The translations under genes and the position numbers were made by a program. Shown piece after piece: positions 1 to 8,518 of a stretch of 64,000 bases of DNA. Below the pieces are notes generated by a model that was given only the letters and a program-made list of their open reading frames with translations, was not told the origin of the DNA and searched no databases. Within the stretch, counting starts at the first letter, position 1; the number at the start of each line of letters is the position of its first letter. The DNA comes from Gemmatimonas aurantiaca T-27. Its GTDB lineage: Bacteria; Gemmatimonadota; Gemmatimonadetes; Gemmatimonadales; Gemmatimonadaceae. The stretch covers positions 4,409,646 through 4,473,645 of the forward strand of contig NC_012489.1 in NCBI RefSeq assembly GCF_000010305.1, given 5' to 3'.

Positions 1-1449
1 TGGAATGATGGTGAGCGAGACGAACAAGCTGGCCAACACCGCGTACACCACTGCGATCGGCAATGACCGGATATACTTGCCGGCAAGCCCCGGCAGGAAC
101 AGCAGCGGCAGGAAGGCAAAGATGAGCGTTCCGGTGGCGCCCACCACGGCCACACCAATCTGCTTGGTGGCTTCGATCGCAGCAGCCGTGCGCGAATAGC
201 CTTGCCGCAGAAAACGTGAGATGTTCTCCACCACCACGATGGAGTCATCCACCAGCAACCCCAGCGCGATCACAAAACCCACGATCGAGAGCTGATTGAT
301 GGAGAAGCCAGTGGCATAGAGCATCGTGACGGCCATTGCGAGCGACAGCGGAATGGAGATCATCACGATGATCGACGCCCGTGTACCCAGGGGCAGCAAT
401 GTGATGAGCACCAGCAGAATGGCGATCACAAAGTCTTCACCCAGACGGGCCAGTCTCCGGTCGACATTCTCCGACTGATCGAAACCACGGGCCAATGTGA
501 CGCTCTTGGGCAGCGTGGGTTCGAATTCATCGAGCACCTGCCAGACGGCCTGTTTGACGCTGGAAACGTTTTGTCCTTTTTGTACGGCCACGGTCACCCA
601 CATGGCACGTTCCCCGTTCCAGCGACCCATGTGCACCGGATCACCGTCACCCCACGATACCGTGGCCACGTCCTGCACCCGCACCATGGCTCCATTGGCG
701 CCGGCAATCACGGTGCGTTCCACATCGGCCGCGGTGCGATACCGCCCGGTGGTAGCCACGTTGTAGCGCCGCGTGCCCACGTCCACTGATCCGCCGGGGA
801 TCTGCGTGTTGTCACTGCCCAGCGCATTGAGCACCTGCGACGGCGTGATACCCAGTCGAGCCAGACGACCAAGATCGAGCGTCACCTGCATTTCACGCGG
901 CGGTGCGGCCCAGCGTTTGGCGTGTTTGACACCGGGCACTTGCTCGAGCGCATCCTCGAGGCGCTTGGCGATATCGTCCACCTGTGTGAACGGTGCTGAC
1001 GGTGCGACCAGTGCCACCTGAAACACGGTCAGATCGGAATTCTCGTTGCGCTGGATATCCAGGCGATTGAGGGCCGCCGGCAGGGTGGGACGCAGAGCAT
1101 TCACCTCGCGTACGACCTGATCGTATTTGCGTTCGGCGTCCACATCGGGATCGAACTCCACGCGCACCACCGACAGACCATCGGAGCTGGTGCTTTCCAG
1201 CTTGATGACATCGGTGAGTGTCTTGAGCTGCTTCTCCACCGGATCGGTGACGAGTTGTTCCATGTCTTCCGGCGATGCACCCGGATAGACGGCCACCACG
1301 GTGAAGATGGGAACAGGGAAATCCGGATCTTCGGCGCGCGGGATGGCCATCCAGCTCGACACCCCAAGTGCGGCGAACATCAGGAACAGCAGCACCGTGA
1401 ACTGCCACCGCTTCACGGCAAATTCGGCGAGAGCGCTGAGGGGGTTCAC
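1..1449 (-). CDS. RND efflux permease, N-terminal part
   Basis: Inner-membrane resistance-nodulation-division permease, which would drive proton-coupled export through the adaptor and outer-membrane channel encoded just upstream. The substrate cannot be told from sequence. The first 483 residues are visible; the rest lies beyond base 1. A first hydrophobic helix (about residues 13-30) is followed by a long periplasmic porter domain and further helices from about residue 335. The paired acidic residues of the helix-4 proton relay are D401-D402, within GLLVDDSIVVVEN, matching AcrB D407/D408. The start is a GTG at 1449 that shares GTGA with the adaptor stop codon, so translation is probably coupled. 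Family assignment is firm; whether it is a drug (HAE1) or other subtype is open. Confidence 0.93.
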   Translation of the reverse strand, partial: MNPLSALAEFAVKRWQFTVLLFLMFAALGVSSWMAIPRAEDPDFPVPIFTVVAVYPGASPEDMEQLVTDPVEKQLKTLTDVIKLESTSSDGLSVVRVEFDPDVDAERKYDQVVREVNALRPTLPAALNRLDIQRNENSDLTVFQVALVAPSAPFTQVDDIAKRLEDALEQVPGVKHAKRWAAPPREMQVTLDLGRLARLGITPSQVLNALGSDNTQIPGGSVDVGTRRYNVATTGRYRTAADVERTVIAGANGAMVRVQDVATVSWGDGDPVHMGRWNGERAMWVTVAVQKGQNVSSVKQAVWQVLDEFEPTLPKSVTLARGFDQSENVDRRLARLGEDFVIAILLVLITLLPLGTRASIIVMISIPLSLAMAVTMLYATGFSINQLSIVGFVIALGLLVDDSIVVVENISRFLRQGYSRTAAAIEATKQIGVAVVGATGTLIFAFLPLLFLPGLAGKYIRSLPIAVVYAVLASLFVSLTIIP

Positions 1450-2633
1450 GGTGTGCTCCCCGCAGTGTTGTTCTTCTCCCGGCGCGAGGTCGCAGAGGCA
1501 GCCGGTGACGCCGAGTCGAGTGTCGCCTGGGTAATGATACGAACGCGTGCGCCATGGGCCACGTACGGTGCGCCCCGCGTGATCACGCGAGCCTCGGCAT
1601 CGAGTCCGTCCACGGTGGCGTGGTCGCCCTGCAACTGCACGACACGCACCCGTACGGCCTGCGCGATGGGTTCACCCGCAGTGGACACGGTGAACACGGT
1701 CGCCGAGTCGCGGTCGGCTTCGATGAGAGCATCCACCGGAATGGCGTGTCGTGTGGCGCTGGTGTTTGCGTCCGCCGAGCGAGTGGGTTGGACCTGCACC
1801 GTGAGTTGTCCCACGAGACCATTGGGCAGTGCCTCGGCACCACTCAGCGACACTTCCACCGTGAAGGTGCCGGTGCGTGCGTCGGCGGCGCGTCCGAGCA
1901 ACACCACGTTGCCCGTAAACGTACGCTCCGGGATGGCGTCGAAGTGCACCGTTGCCTTGTCACCGGTGCGCACGCGCAATGCATCACGATCCGTGAGTCC
2001 GGCCCGCAATACACGACCGCGCTGTGAGCCTCCAAGTGACAGCACCGATTGCCCAGCGGCGACGGTGCTGCCGGGTGTGCCCTGCCGGCGCAGTACGATG
2101 CCGGCTTCTGGCGCAACGATGATGGCGTATTCACGGTTCACGCGGGCCGTGGCAAGATCCGCACGTGCCGCGTCGAGCGCCGACGTGACATCCTGCAACT
2201 GCGAGAGTGTAGCCACACTGTCGGCGGCGAGTCGCTCGAGACGTGCATGATCCCGCTGGGCTTTGTCCACGGCGACCTGCGCTTTGGTGACCGCAGCGTC
2301 GATCTCGCGCAGATCGAGGGCCGCCAACAGTTGACCGCGCTGCACGGTGGCGCCTTCGTCGACCAGCACGCGTGCCACCACACCGCCGATCTTGAACGCG
2401 AGGGGGATTTCGTCACGCGAGCCGAATGTGCCAGTCACAGTGACGGGCGCGGCTGCGGACGCATGGCGAACCGGAGCGACACTCACGGGGATCGCGGAAG
2501 ACGTGGTGGCCGCGGCGCTGTCAGCAGCCGGAGCGGCACCGCGATCGGTGCAGGCAACAAACAGGGGCAACAGCGGCAGCATCGCCACCGGCAGATACAT
2601 CGTGGGGCGCAGAGAATGAGAATGGGCAGACAT
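1446..2633 (-). CDS. RND periplasmic adaptor lipoprotein (MFP)
   Basis: Membrane-fusion adaptor of the HlyD/AcrA type that links the permease to the outer-membrane channel. With the start at 2633 it is 395 residues. The N-terminus is a lipoprotein signal ending in LFVAC, with the lipidated cysteine at C28. Upstream in-frame ATG codons would bury this signal, which is why 2633 is preferred. A biotinyl-lipoyl-like hairpin follows, with an alpha-helical coiled-coil stretch around residues 110-170 rich in Ala/Arg/Asp, then beta-barrel and membrane-proximal domains. It lies between the TolC-like gene (58 bp away) and the permease (4-bp overlap), completing a tripartite pump operon under the TetR regulator. 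Confidence 0.9.
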   Translation of the reverse strand: MSAHSHSLRPTMYLPVAMLPLLPLFVACTDRGAAPAADSAAATTSSAIPVSVAPVRHASAAAPVTVTGTFGSRDEIPLAFKIGGVVARVLVDEGATVQRGQLLAALDLREIDAAVTKAQVAVDKAQRDHARLERLAADSVATLSQLQDVTSALDAARADLATARVNREYAIIVAPEAGIVLRRQGTPGSTVAAGQSVLSLGGSQRGRVLRAGLTDRDALRVRTGDKATVHFDAIPERTFTGNVVLLGRAADARTGTFTVEVSLSGAEALPNGLVGQLTVQVQPTRSADANTSATRHAIPVDALIEADRDSATVFTVSTAGEPIAQAVRVRVVQLQGDHATVDGLDAEARVITRGAPYVAHGARVRIITQATLDSASPAASATSRREKNNTAGSTP

Positions 2634-2691
2634 GGGAGACTCGTGGAGGTGTGAACGCGGAGTCGGAAAATTCAGAGAAATGCGGTGTGCA

Positions 2692-4071
2692 TCAGTTGGG
2701 CAGCGTGCGCAGGGCCGCGGCGCGTTCGAGCTCCACGAGACGTGAAGCGAGCGCAAAACGTGTGACCACCTGGTTGATGGCGGCCGCGGTGAACGCGGTA
2801 CGTGCGCTCAGGAAATCCACCGGGGTGGCCAGCCCTTCGGCGTAGCGACGCTGCACCAGCGTGAACGCACGCTGCGCTGCGTTGTAGCGATCGTCGGCGG
2901 TGGTGAGCCCCGAGCGAGCAACACGCACCGCGTCGATGGCATTGTCGACCTGCAGACGAATGGCCCGTTGCGCTTCCTGCTGCCGATACTCGGCTTCGCT
3001 GCGCAATGCCTGCGCCTGTTCGCGACGCGCGGCATCCTGTGTGCCGTTGAACAGATTCCACGACAACACGAGTGATGCGAGTGCGACGTCGCTATTGCGA
3101 TCGAAGCGATAGCTGTTGCCTTGCACGCCGTAGCTGGCCGCGAGGGCGAGATTGGGCAGATACGAGGCGGTGGCGACACGCTCCTGCGCCTGAGCGAGCC
3201 GGATGCCGCCGGTGGCCTGCGCAATTTCTTCACGACGGGCGAGGGCATGAGCCACCAGTGCGTCGGCGGCCACCGTATCGGCGTGCACGATCGAGCTGTC
3301 GGCGGCAAGGCGTACCTCGGTGTCGGCATCGCGATTGCGCAGCATGTTCACCGCGCGGCGTGCCGCATCCCGCTGGCGCCTGGCGTCGTCGAGTTGCTGC
3401 TGCAGTTCACTGCGTTCGGCACGCGCGCGGAGAAGCACATCGGGGGTCGCCTGGCCGGCACCGATCAGGCGTTCGCTCACCCGCATGTGCTCATCGAGTA
3501 CGGGCACGGTGGCTTCGAATGTTTCCACGGCGCGTGAGGCGGTGGCGTATCCCAACCAGGCGAGTTGCACGTCGGCGGCGAGTTGACGCATGGCGGCCTG
3601 GCGTCCCGCTCCTACGAAGTCGCGCTGTGCCCGCGCGGCGGCGCGTGCCCCGAACAGCGCGTCATTGAACAGGGGCAGGGTCATTTCGAGCTTGGTTTCC
3701 TGCCGAAATGGGAGTGTGGCCGCGACGTTGGTGGGAAAGCGGGCCTCGCCAATGAGTTGGTTCAGCGCGGCATAGGCGGGGTTGATGAAGTCGCCGATGT
3801 TGACCACGCCGCTGAACTCCGAGTAGCGGGCATTCAGTCCCACGGATGGCAAGAACCGTCCGTTCGCTTCCCGTAGGCCGGCATTGGCTCGCCGGAGCGC
3901 GGCCGTTTGCTGGGCGAGGGCGAGGTTGGCTGAGAGGGCTTCACTCACGTAGCCATCGAGGATGGCGCGGGCGGTTTGTGAGTCGGCCGGCGGCGGTGCT
4001 TGCTGGGCGGCGGTGATGGCCGGTGTCAGCACGATCGCGGCGGCGAAGGTGCGCCGGGATGCGGATGACAT
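2692..4071 (-). CDS. TolC-like outer-membrane efflux protein
   Basis: Outer-membrane factor of the RND pump (OEP family, two repeated coiled-coil/beta halves). The chosen ATG at 4071 gives 459 residues beginning with a Sec signal (basic SASRR, hydrophobic FAAAIVL, likely cleavage near AITAA/Q). Upstream ATGs (4110 or 4185) would add sequence lying in the promoter/operator region. Heptad-rich Ala/Arg/Gln helices fill much of the protein (for example RAERSELQQQLDDARRQR). It is the first gene of the three-gene pump operon, and a palindromic TetR-type operator lies about 50-65 bp before its start. Confidence 0.9.
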   Translation of the reverse strand: MSSASRRTFAAAIVLTPAITAAQQAPPPADSQTARAILDGYVSEALSANLALAQQTAALRRANAGLREANGRFLPSVGLNARYSEFSGVVNIGDFINPAYAALNQLIGEARFPTNVAATLPFRQETKLEMTLPLFNDALFGARAAARAQRDFVGAGRQAAMRQLAADVQLAWLGYATASRAVETFEATVPVLDEHMRVSERLIGAGQATPDVLLRARAERSELQQQLDDARRQRDAARRAVNMLRNRDADTEVRLAADSSIVHADTVAADALVAHALARREEIAQATGGIRLAQAQERVATASYLPNLALAASYGVQGNSYRFDRNSDVALASLVLSWNLFNGTQDAARREQAQALRSEAEYRQQEAQRAIRLQVDNAIDAVRVARSGLTTADDRYNAAQRAFTLVQRRYAEGLATPVDFLSARTAFTAAAINQVVTRFALASRLVELERAAALRTLPN

Positions 4072-4120
4072 GAGGCGGGCAATGTTGAACGTCGGTGCTT
4101 CGCTGTACATGGCTTTACCG

Positions 4121-4135
4121 ACTAACAGTGTTAAG
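4121..4135. promoter_or_regulatory. Probable TetR operator before pump operon
   Basis: The 11-bp perfect palindrome TAACAGTGTTA at 4123-4133 lies 52 bp upstream of the TolC-like start. The same element with one mismatch precedes the TetR gene itself. On the minus strand the palindrome contains TTAACA, which could be a -35 hexamer (CATGTA lies 17 nt further on), so a bound repressor would block the promoter. The palindrome is seen directly; the regulator match is inferred from its duplication and position. Confidence 0.6.
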
Positions 4136-4221
4136 CGTGAAGACCTGAAGAAGGGCGCCGAGGCGCCCAGGGTGTTCGGGATCAATTGCGGAGCGTGTTC
4201 CGTTCACCTAACGGCGGAAGG

Positions 4222-4875
4222 TCACTCCGGGTTTCGCAGTGTGCCTCGCATCAGGACCGTGCAGATGCGTTCGACCGCCTGATGTGGGTCGCGAAGGTTG
4301 ATGTAGCTGTTGTTCTGGTGGGTGAACCAGAGCGAGATGACGCCGTGGATGCCGCTCCAGAAAGTCTGCGCCAGGGTGTGGGGTTCGTCAAATTCTGCAC
4401 GGAAGACCCCTCGCTGGATGCCCTCTTCGACGGACCCGAGCAAGAAGGCATAGGCATCTTCTTCCGGCGCCTTCTCGATGTTCTCGGCCTCTTCATCGAA
4501 CGAGTGGCCGGGTTCTGTCATGAACATGAAGCGATACTGGCTTGCATTGGCCAAGGCAAAATCGGCGTAGGCCATGGCCATGCGGCGCATTCTTTCGGCC
4601 GGGTCATCGATTCGCCCGATGCTGTACAGTGCTGACCCGAGGGCCCGGAAGTCCGCCACGCACAACTCCATGATCAAGGCGTCTTTGTCCTTGAAATGAT
4701 GGTAGATGGCTGTGGGGGTGTATCCGATCTTTGCCGCGATGGCGCGCATGGTGGTCGCATCCACGCCGTCTGCCACAAACAATTCGCGGGCAGCGTCCAG
4801 AATCGCCTGTCGGGTTTCCGCCTTTTGCCGTTCGCGGCGGGCAAGCGAACCATTCCTGATTTCTGCGGTGCTCAT
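4222..4875 (-). CDS. TetR-family transcriptional regulator
   Basis: 217-residue TetR repressor. The N-terminal DNA-binding domain has its helix-turn-helix at about residues 41-61 (MRAIAAKIGYTPTAIYHHF), and a C-terminal ligand domain of the WHG type follows (around FWSGIHGVISLWF). It is encoded upstream of and codirectional with the RND pump operon, with 150 bp between its stop and the channel start. Near-identical palindromes precede both, so it most likely represses the pump and itself and responds to a pump substrate. The start at 4875 is supported by the operator lying 23-36 bp upstream. Confidence 0.92.
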   Translation of the reverse strand: MSTAEIRNGSLARRERQKAETRQAILDAARELFVADGVDATTMRAIAAKIGYTPTAIYHHFKDKDALIMELCVADFRALGSALYSIGRIDDPAERMRRMAMAYADFALANASQYRFMFMTEPGHSFDEEAENIEKAPEEDAYAFLLGSVEEGIQRGVFRAEFDEPHTLAQTFWSGIHGVISLWFTHQNNSYINLRDPHQAVERICTVLMRGTLRNPE

Positions 4876-4897
4876 GACTGAACGATGCCTAAGTCAC

Positions 4898-4911
4898 CTA
4901 ACAGTGTCAAG
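4898..4911. promoter_or_regulatory. Probable autoregulatory TetR operator
   Basis: TAACAGTGTCA at 4899-4909 is the same motif as at 4123-4133, with one mismatch breaking the dyad. It lies just upstream of the TetR start codon. On the minus strand it reads TTGACACTGTTA, so the candidate -35 hexamer TTGACA is inside the operator, consistent with negative autoregulation. Confidence 0.55.
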
Positions 4912-4967
4912 CTATTGACGAACCTGGGAATTCAAGGGACTTGCCTGGATCTGAAGGGGAAACAGCG

Positions 4968-5064
4968 GCCGCTTCGCGGCGAACAAAGAGAAAAAGAATG
5001 GAAAACCGCAGGCCTTCTTACCATTTGATCTTTTCATTTCCTGCTGTTTTCGCCGCATAGCGGC
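4968..5064. repeat. Paired-hairpin intergenic repeat, copy 1
   Basis: Two GC-rich hairpins face each other across about 70 bp: GCCGCTTCGCGGC (4968-4980) and GCCGCATAGCGGC (5052-5064). Their flanks are also inverted copies (GCGGCGAACAAAG against GCGGCGAAAACAG read from the other strand). The AT-richer middle differs from the neighbouring coding DNA. The arrangement and the GAACAAAG flank recur in the larger element at 57309-57515, suggesting one repeat family (REP/BIME- or MITE-like). No gene was found in this 226-bp gap. Confidence 0.55.
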
Positions 5065-5101
5065 AGCGTAGGAACCATTCCATCCATTCATCTCCCTTTC
5101 T

Positions 5102-5464
5102 TCATGAGCCTCGGAACATGAAGTACAACGCGCCCATGATGCACAGACCAGCCCACAGGAAGTCGAGCTTCACTGGCTGCTTCATATAGAAGACGGCGAA
5201 CGGCACAAAGACCGTCAGCGCGATCGCCTCCTGCAGCATCTTGAGCTGGGCGATGCTCATGGTGGTCGCCCCCATCCGGTTGGCCGGCACCTGCAGCAGG
5301 TATTCGAACAGGGCGATCCCCCAACTGACCAGCGCCGCAATGATCCAGGGCCGTCCACTCAGATTCTTGAGATGGCCATACCAGGCGAACGTCATGAACA
5401 CGTTCGAGGCGGTCAACAGGAGCACAGTGCGCAGGATGGTGCCGGAGATGGGGACCATGGACAT
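5102..5464 (-). CDS. DUF486 family small membrane protein
   Basis: 120-residue protein with four predicted membrane helices, resembling the DUF486 family (distantly related to small drug/metabolite transporters). The conserved-looking stretch SNVFMTFAWYGHLKN is near the N-terminus. The function of the family is not established. I place the start at 5464, where family members usually begin. An ATG at 5503 preceded by GAGGACGGGGA would add 13 residues and cannot be excluded. It is apparently a single gene, 93 bp from the preceding dehydrogenase stop on the same strand. Confidence 0.8.
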   Translation of the reverse strand: MSMVPISGTILRTVLLLTASNVFMTFAWYGHLKNLSGRPWIIAALVSWGIALFEYLLQVPANRMGATTMSIAQLKMLQEAIALTVFVPFAVFYMKQPVKLDFLWAGLCIMGALYFMFRGS

Positions 5465-5557
5465 GCCAGGTGGAAGGACAGGGCGATCAGTGTCGCCGAA
5501 CATTCCCCGTCCTCGGCACCCGGCGCCAGCCCCCGCCTCGGGTTTGTCCCGACCGCG

Positions 5558-6964
5558 TCAGCGTGCGACCGGCGTAGACGCGTCATAACCCTTCACCACG
5601 ATGCGCCATTCGCCGTCGCGCTTGAGCAGGGTCATATGGTCCCGCGCGATCATATCCGGATAGTCGAGCGCAATGACTCCCGTCGCCACCTGGCCATTGA
5701 TGGTGAGCGACTCGATACGCCGCCGCCTCTGCGCTTCATCGGCGGGCGCCCGGCCGCTGGACGAGACGCGGATGTACTCACTCGCCGGCCACTGCCGGTA
5801 TTGTCCGTCCTTGATGCCCACCAGCATGGCATCGGACGCAAACGCCCGACGAAAATGCGCTTCCTGTCCGGTGGCATGTCCATCGAGGTAGGCCTGCAAC
5901 GGCTCCAGCGCGCCGGCCGTCTCACTGGCGCGCATATCGACGACCACCTTGCCGCGGGTGCGACCACTCCGGCTGTGCTGCTGCGCGGCCATGATTTGAT
6001 CGAGTGTGTACACGCTGTCGATATGCACCTGCAACTGCCCGGCCTCGATGAGCGGTGCAACGTACGCCAGACCACGTGGCACATCCCATGGCGCACGTGA
6101 TGGACAGAGAATGCCCGCCGCACGACACGTCTCCGCCGGCACCGACCCGGCCGATGACACCAGCCGCCCACCACGACGCACCACCGCCACCGATCGAGTG
6201 AGCGTTTCTCCCCCGACCGCGTCCACCACCACATCCATGTTGCGCGCCACGTCTTCGAAACGCGTGGTGGTGTAGTCGATCATCTGTGCTGCGCCCAGCG
6301 CGCGCACAAAGTCATGATTGCGCGCCGACGCGGTACCGATCACCGTGGCGCCGCGCGCTGTGGCGATCTGCACCACCATCGAGCCCACGCCACCCGATGC
6401 GCCATGCACCAGCACCCGCTCGCCGCGCTGCACATCGGCGCCCGCAATGAGAAAACGCCACGCAGCAATGGCCACCGTCGGATAGGCCGAGGCTTCCTGC
6501 ATGCTGTAGCGCGCAGGCTTTTTCACCATGGCATCGAGCGGTGCCACCAGATACTCGGCATAGCTACCGCCCGTCTCCATCTGATCCACCGTGCCCGCCA
6601 CACGATCACCGCATCGATAGCGCGTGACACCGGCACCCACAGCCACCACCTCTCCGGCAAAGTCCCCACCGGGAATGGCGAGCGGCTTGAGATCCCCTTC
6701 GTCCTGCAGCTTCCAGTCCACCGGATTCACGCTCGCCGCATGCACACGGACCAACACGGTATTCGGTGTCACACGTGGCAGTGCGACCGTGTCGACGCGC
6801 AACACGCGCGTGTTGCCCTCACCATGCACACGGGCCGCGCGCATGACGGACGGCAGCGCACCGCACGTTTGTGTCATGCGCAACGGTATCATCGGCGGTC
6901 TCGGTACGACGGACACTGTTGATGCCATCGAGGTCATCACGGCCAGCATCGTGAAGCTCATCAT
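5558..6964 (-). CDS. MDR quinone-oxidoreductase-like protein fused to NTF2-like domain
   Basis: 468 residues. Residues about 40-340 form a medium-chain dehydrogenase/reductase of the quinone-oxidoreductase group, with the nucleotide-binding loop HGASGGVGSMVVQ near residue 190 and no obvious catalytic or structural zinc cysteines. Residues about 353-468 look like an NTF2/SnoaL-type or putative lumazine-binding domain (LEPLQAYLDGHATG, and a C-terminal DGEWRIVVKGYDA typical of that fold), an unusual partner. The start is set by GGAGG five bases before the ATG at 6964; this ATG overlaps TGA of the PEP-CTERM frame (ATGA). The N-terminus is Met-rich and hydrophobic, so export is possible but not clear. 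Third gene of an operon with a PEP-CTERM-type protein and a lipoprotein. Confidence 0.85.
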   Translation of the reverse strand: MMSFTMLAVMTSMASTVSVVPRPPMIPLRMTQTCGALPSVMRAARVHGEGNTRVLRVDTVALPRVTPNTVLVRVHAASVNPVDWKLQDEGDLKPLAIPGGDFAGEVVAVGAGVTRYRCGDRVAGTVDQMETGGSYAEYLVAPLDAMVKKPARYSMQEASAYPTVAIAAWRFLIAGADVQRGERVLVHGASGGVGSMVVQIATARGATVIGTASARNHDFVRALGAAQMIDYTTTRFEDVARNMDVVVDAVGGETLTRSVAVVRRGGRLVSSAGSVPAETCRAAGILCPSRAPWDVPRGLAYVAPLIEAGQLQVHIDSVYTLDQIMAAQQHSRSGRTRGKVVVDMRASETAGALEPLQAYLDGHATGQEAHFRRAFASDAMLVGIKDGQYRQWPASEYIRVSSSGRAPADEAQRRRRIESLTINGQVATGVIALDYPDMIARDHMTLLKRDGEWRIVVKGYDASTPVAR

Positions 6965-7064
6965 GCGTGCCTCCGGCGTGACCATGTCATGAGCGCCACC
7001 GTGCCGATACCCAACAGCACAAACGTCGACGGTTCGGGCACTGTGGTCGGTGGTGGATCGATCA
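6961..7064 (-). other. Out-of-frame PEP-CTERM anchor (-1 frame)
   Basis: Directly after the stop of the preceding exported protein, the -1 reading frame encodes a complete PEP-CTERM sorting tail: a proline-rich linker, VPEPSTFVLLGIGTVALMTW (7041 downwards), then RRRHA and a TGA at 6963-6961. This stop overlaps the ATG of the downstream dehydrogenase as ATGA, as expected for the true end of the upstream gene. The tail is clearly real as a motif. Whether the frame break is a mutation, an assembly error or programmed is open. Confidence 0.8.
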
Positions 7065-7904
7065 CACTTCCGTCACTGCACACGTCACCCAGCGCGGTGT
7101 GCCATCGGCATCGCCGAAGCTGGTGTTGGTGTCGAGGTAGCGCGTGCAGAACGCCGCCACACCAACGTCACTGTCAGCAAAACGCGCCCAGGTGCTCACG
7201 CCCACCGAATGCACATTGGCGGCATCGAACCAGGCATCCGTGAAGGTGAGGAACTGATAGCCACCATTCCCACAGGTCCACATTTCCGTCTGGTAGAACG
7301 CATCCACGCCCCCGTTCGCGGCTGCCACACCACAGCCGCCCACATACTGCGTGAGCAGTTGGCCGCTACCGTTGTCGACCTGGAGCGCATTGGTGAAAGC
7401 GAGATAGTTGTCGAACTCCGGACTCGCCGACGTAGCCGTGCTGCTGCGCGCGGTGTGACGCCAGCCGTCGGTATACACAGGATAAGGCGCCACAGACGGA
7501 TCGTCCGTCAGCACCAGCGCGGACGTCAGTCCGAGTTCGTCGGAAATGTCCGTGGTACCAGCCGGTGTGACCGCGCTGCCTGCATACGCAAAATGAAAGC
7601 CCGTCAGTGCGCTGACGACGGCGGCGTTGTTCGCCGGTTGACCTTCTGCGTGTCGCACGAACAGATCCACGGCCGTCCCGATACGACCACCGGCACCGTC
7701 GAAAAACGCGGTGGTGGTGAGCTCGAGATACGTGCACGAACGCACCCCGCCGGTGAAACACACCGTGAACGCGCGGCTGTCCGCGCGGGCCGCGGTGGGA
7801 GCGAACACCGTCGCCCCCACCCCTCCCACCCATAGCAGCGCGCCCACCGACCAGAGCCGGAGTTGCCCGAAGGTCCCCAGCGTGCGGAGAAGAAAGCGCG
7901 CCAT
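7062..7904 (-). CDS. Exported PEP-CTERM-type protein, frameshifted at C-terminus
   Basis: 280 residues as read, starting with a Sec signal (cleavage probably after the ARA before DSRAF). The mature part has no family I recognise; it is rich in Thr/Ala/Asp and contains several cysteines (VCFTGG, RSCTY, GGCG, MWTCG, FCTRY, VTCA), typical of secreted beta-rich proteins. It ends prematurely with a TGA at 7062, while the -1 frame continues into a PEP-CTERM anchor ending at 6961. The intact gene probably spanned 6961-7904 and would have been sorted by an exosortase encoded elsewhere. It follows the lipoprotein gene with only 2 bp between stop and start and is coupled to the dehydrogenase fusion. 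Confidence 0.75.
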   Translation of the reverse strand: MARFLLRTLGTFGQLRLWSVGALLWVGGVGATVFAPTAARADSRAFTVCFTGGVRSCTYLELTTTAFFDGAGGRIGTAVDLFVRHAEGQPANNAAVVSALTGFHFAYAGSAVTPAGTTDISDELGLTSALVLTDDPSVAPYPVYTDGWRHTARSSTATSASPEFDNYLAFTNALQVDNGSGQLLTQYVGGCGVAAANGGVDAFYQTEMWTCGNGGYQFLTFTDAWFDAANVHSVGVSTWARFADSDVGVAAFCTRYLDTNTSFGDADGTPRWVTCAVTEV

Positions 7905-7906
7905 GA

Positions 7907-8359
7907 TCAGCGCGCCTCTCCGGCCAACCGGCTTCCCAACGGGCTTCCCAACGGGTTCACCAACGGCGCCACGGCCGGATGGACGAGCTGACTGCGTACC
8001 ACCTGGAGCTGCACCGCCAGTGCCGCCCGATCGGCCTGGTCGAGCGTCTGGGCAGCCTGCGAAAAGTCGAGCGTCAGTTCGGCGTCATGCAGTGCCGTCA
8101 GCGCCGCCTCGCGATCGGCCCCCACCAGTGCGCGGTGCAGCGCGCCAAATGCCTGGGCGACGGGTGTCTCCCGCCCAAGATCAGCGAGCAGGCGAGAACT
8201 GGCGTCATCGACCATCACGGCCAGTGTGGCGGTGAGTTGCTGCTGACGGGCGTCAGCGGCGACATCGGGCACTTCAATAGAAGGGGCGACCGGATGCGCA
8301 TCCGCGCAGGCGGTCAGGGTGGAAGCCGCCACCAGGAGAGACCAGGAGAGACGGCGCAT
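7907..8359 (-). CDS. Putative lipoprotein of unknown function
   Basis: With the ATG at 8359 this is a 150-residue lipoprotein: MRRLSWSLLVAASTLTAC carries a clean lipobox with the lipidated cysteine at residue 18. The mature part is mostly alpha-helical and Ala/Leu-rich (LDQADRAALAVQLQVVRSQL), with a Pro/Gly-rich end (LVNPLGSPLGSRL). An ATG at 8401 in the same frame would add 14 residues before the signal. First gene of a minus-strand operon with the PEP-CTERM-type protein, divergent from the S74 fibre gene. No family recognised. Confidence 0.7.
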   Translation of the reverse strand: MRRLSWSLLVAASTLTACADAHPVAPSIEVPDVAADARQQQLTATLAVMVDDASSRLLADLGRETPVAQAFGALHRALVGADREAALTALHDAELTLDFSQAAQTLDQADRAALAVQLQVVRSQLVHPAVAPLVNPLGSPLGSRLAGEAR

Positions 8360-8518
8360 CGGCGTCGATGGCGTGAGGTGAATGGACTGTGCGGGCGACA
8401 TGATCGGAGATCCGAAGAAAGGGCAAGGAAGTCCGGCGCCTGGTCAGGAACCGCTGATCGGTCCCTCGGCGTCCGGTCGTGTGGAACGCCCCTAACGTCG
8501 CGACGGCCGTCTCCGGGT

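Noticed and set aside
893-1555. 220-residue minus-strand frame inside the RND permease
   Set aside because: It is in a different frame from the permease and its translation lacks recognisable structure.
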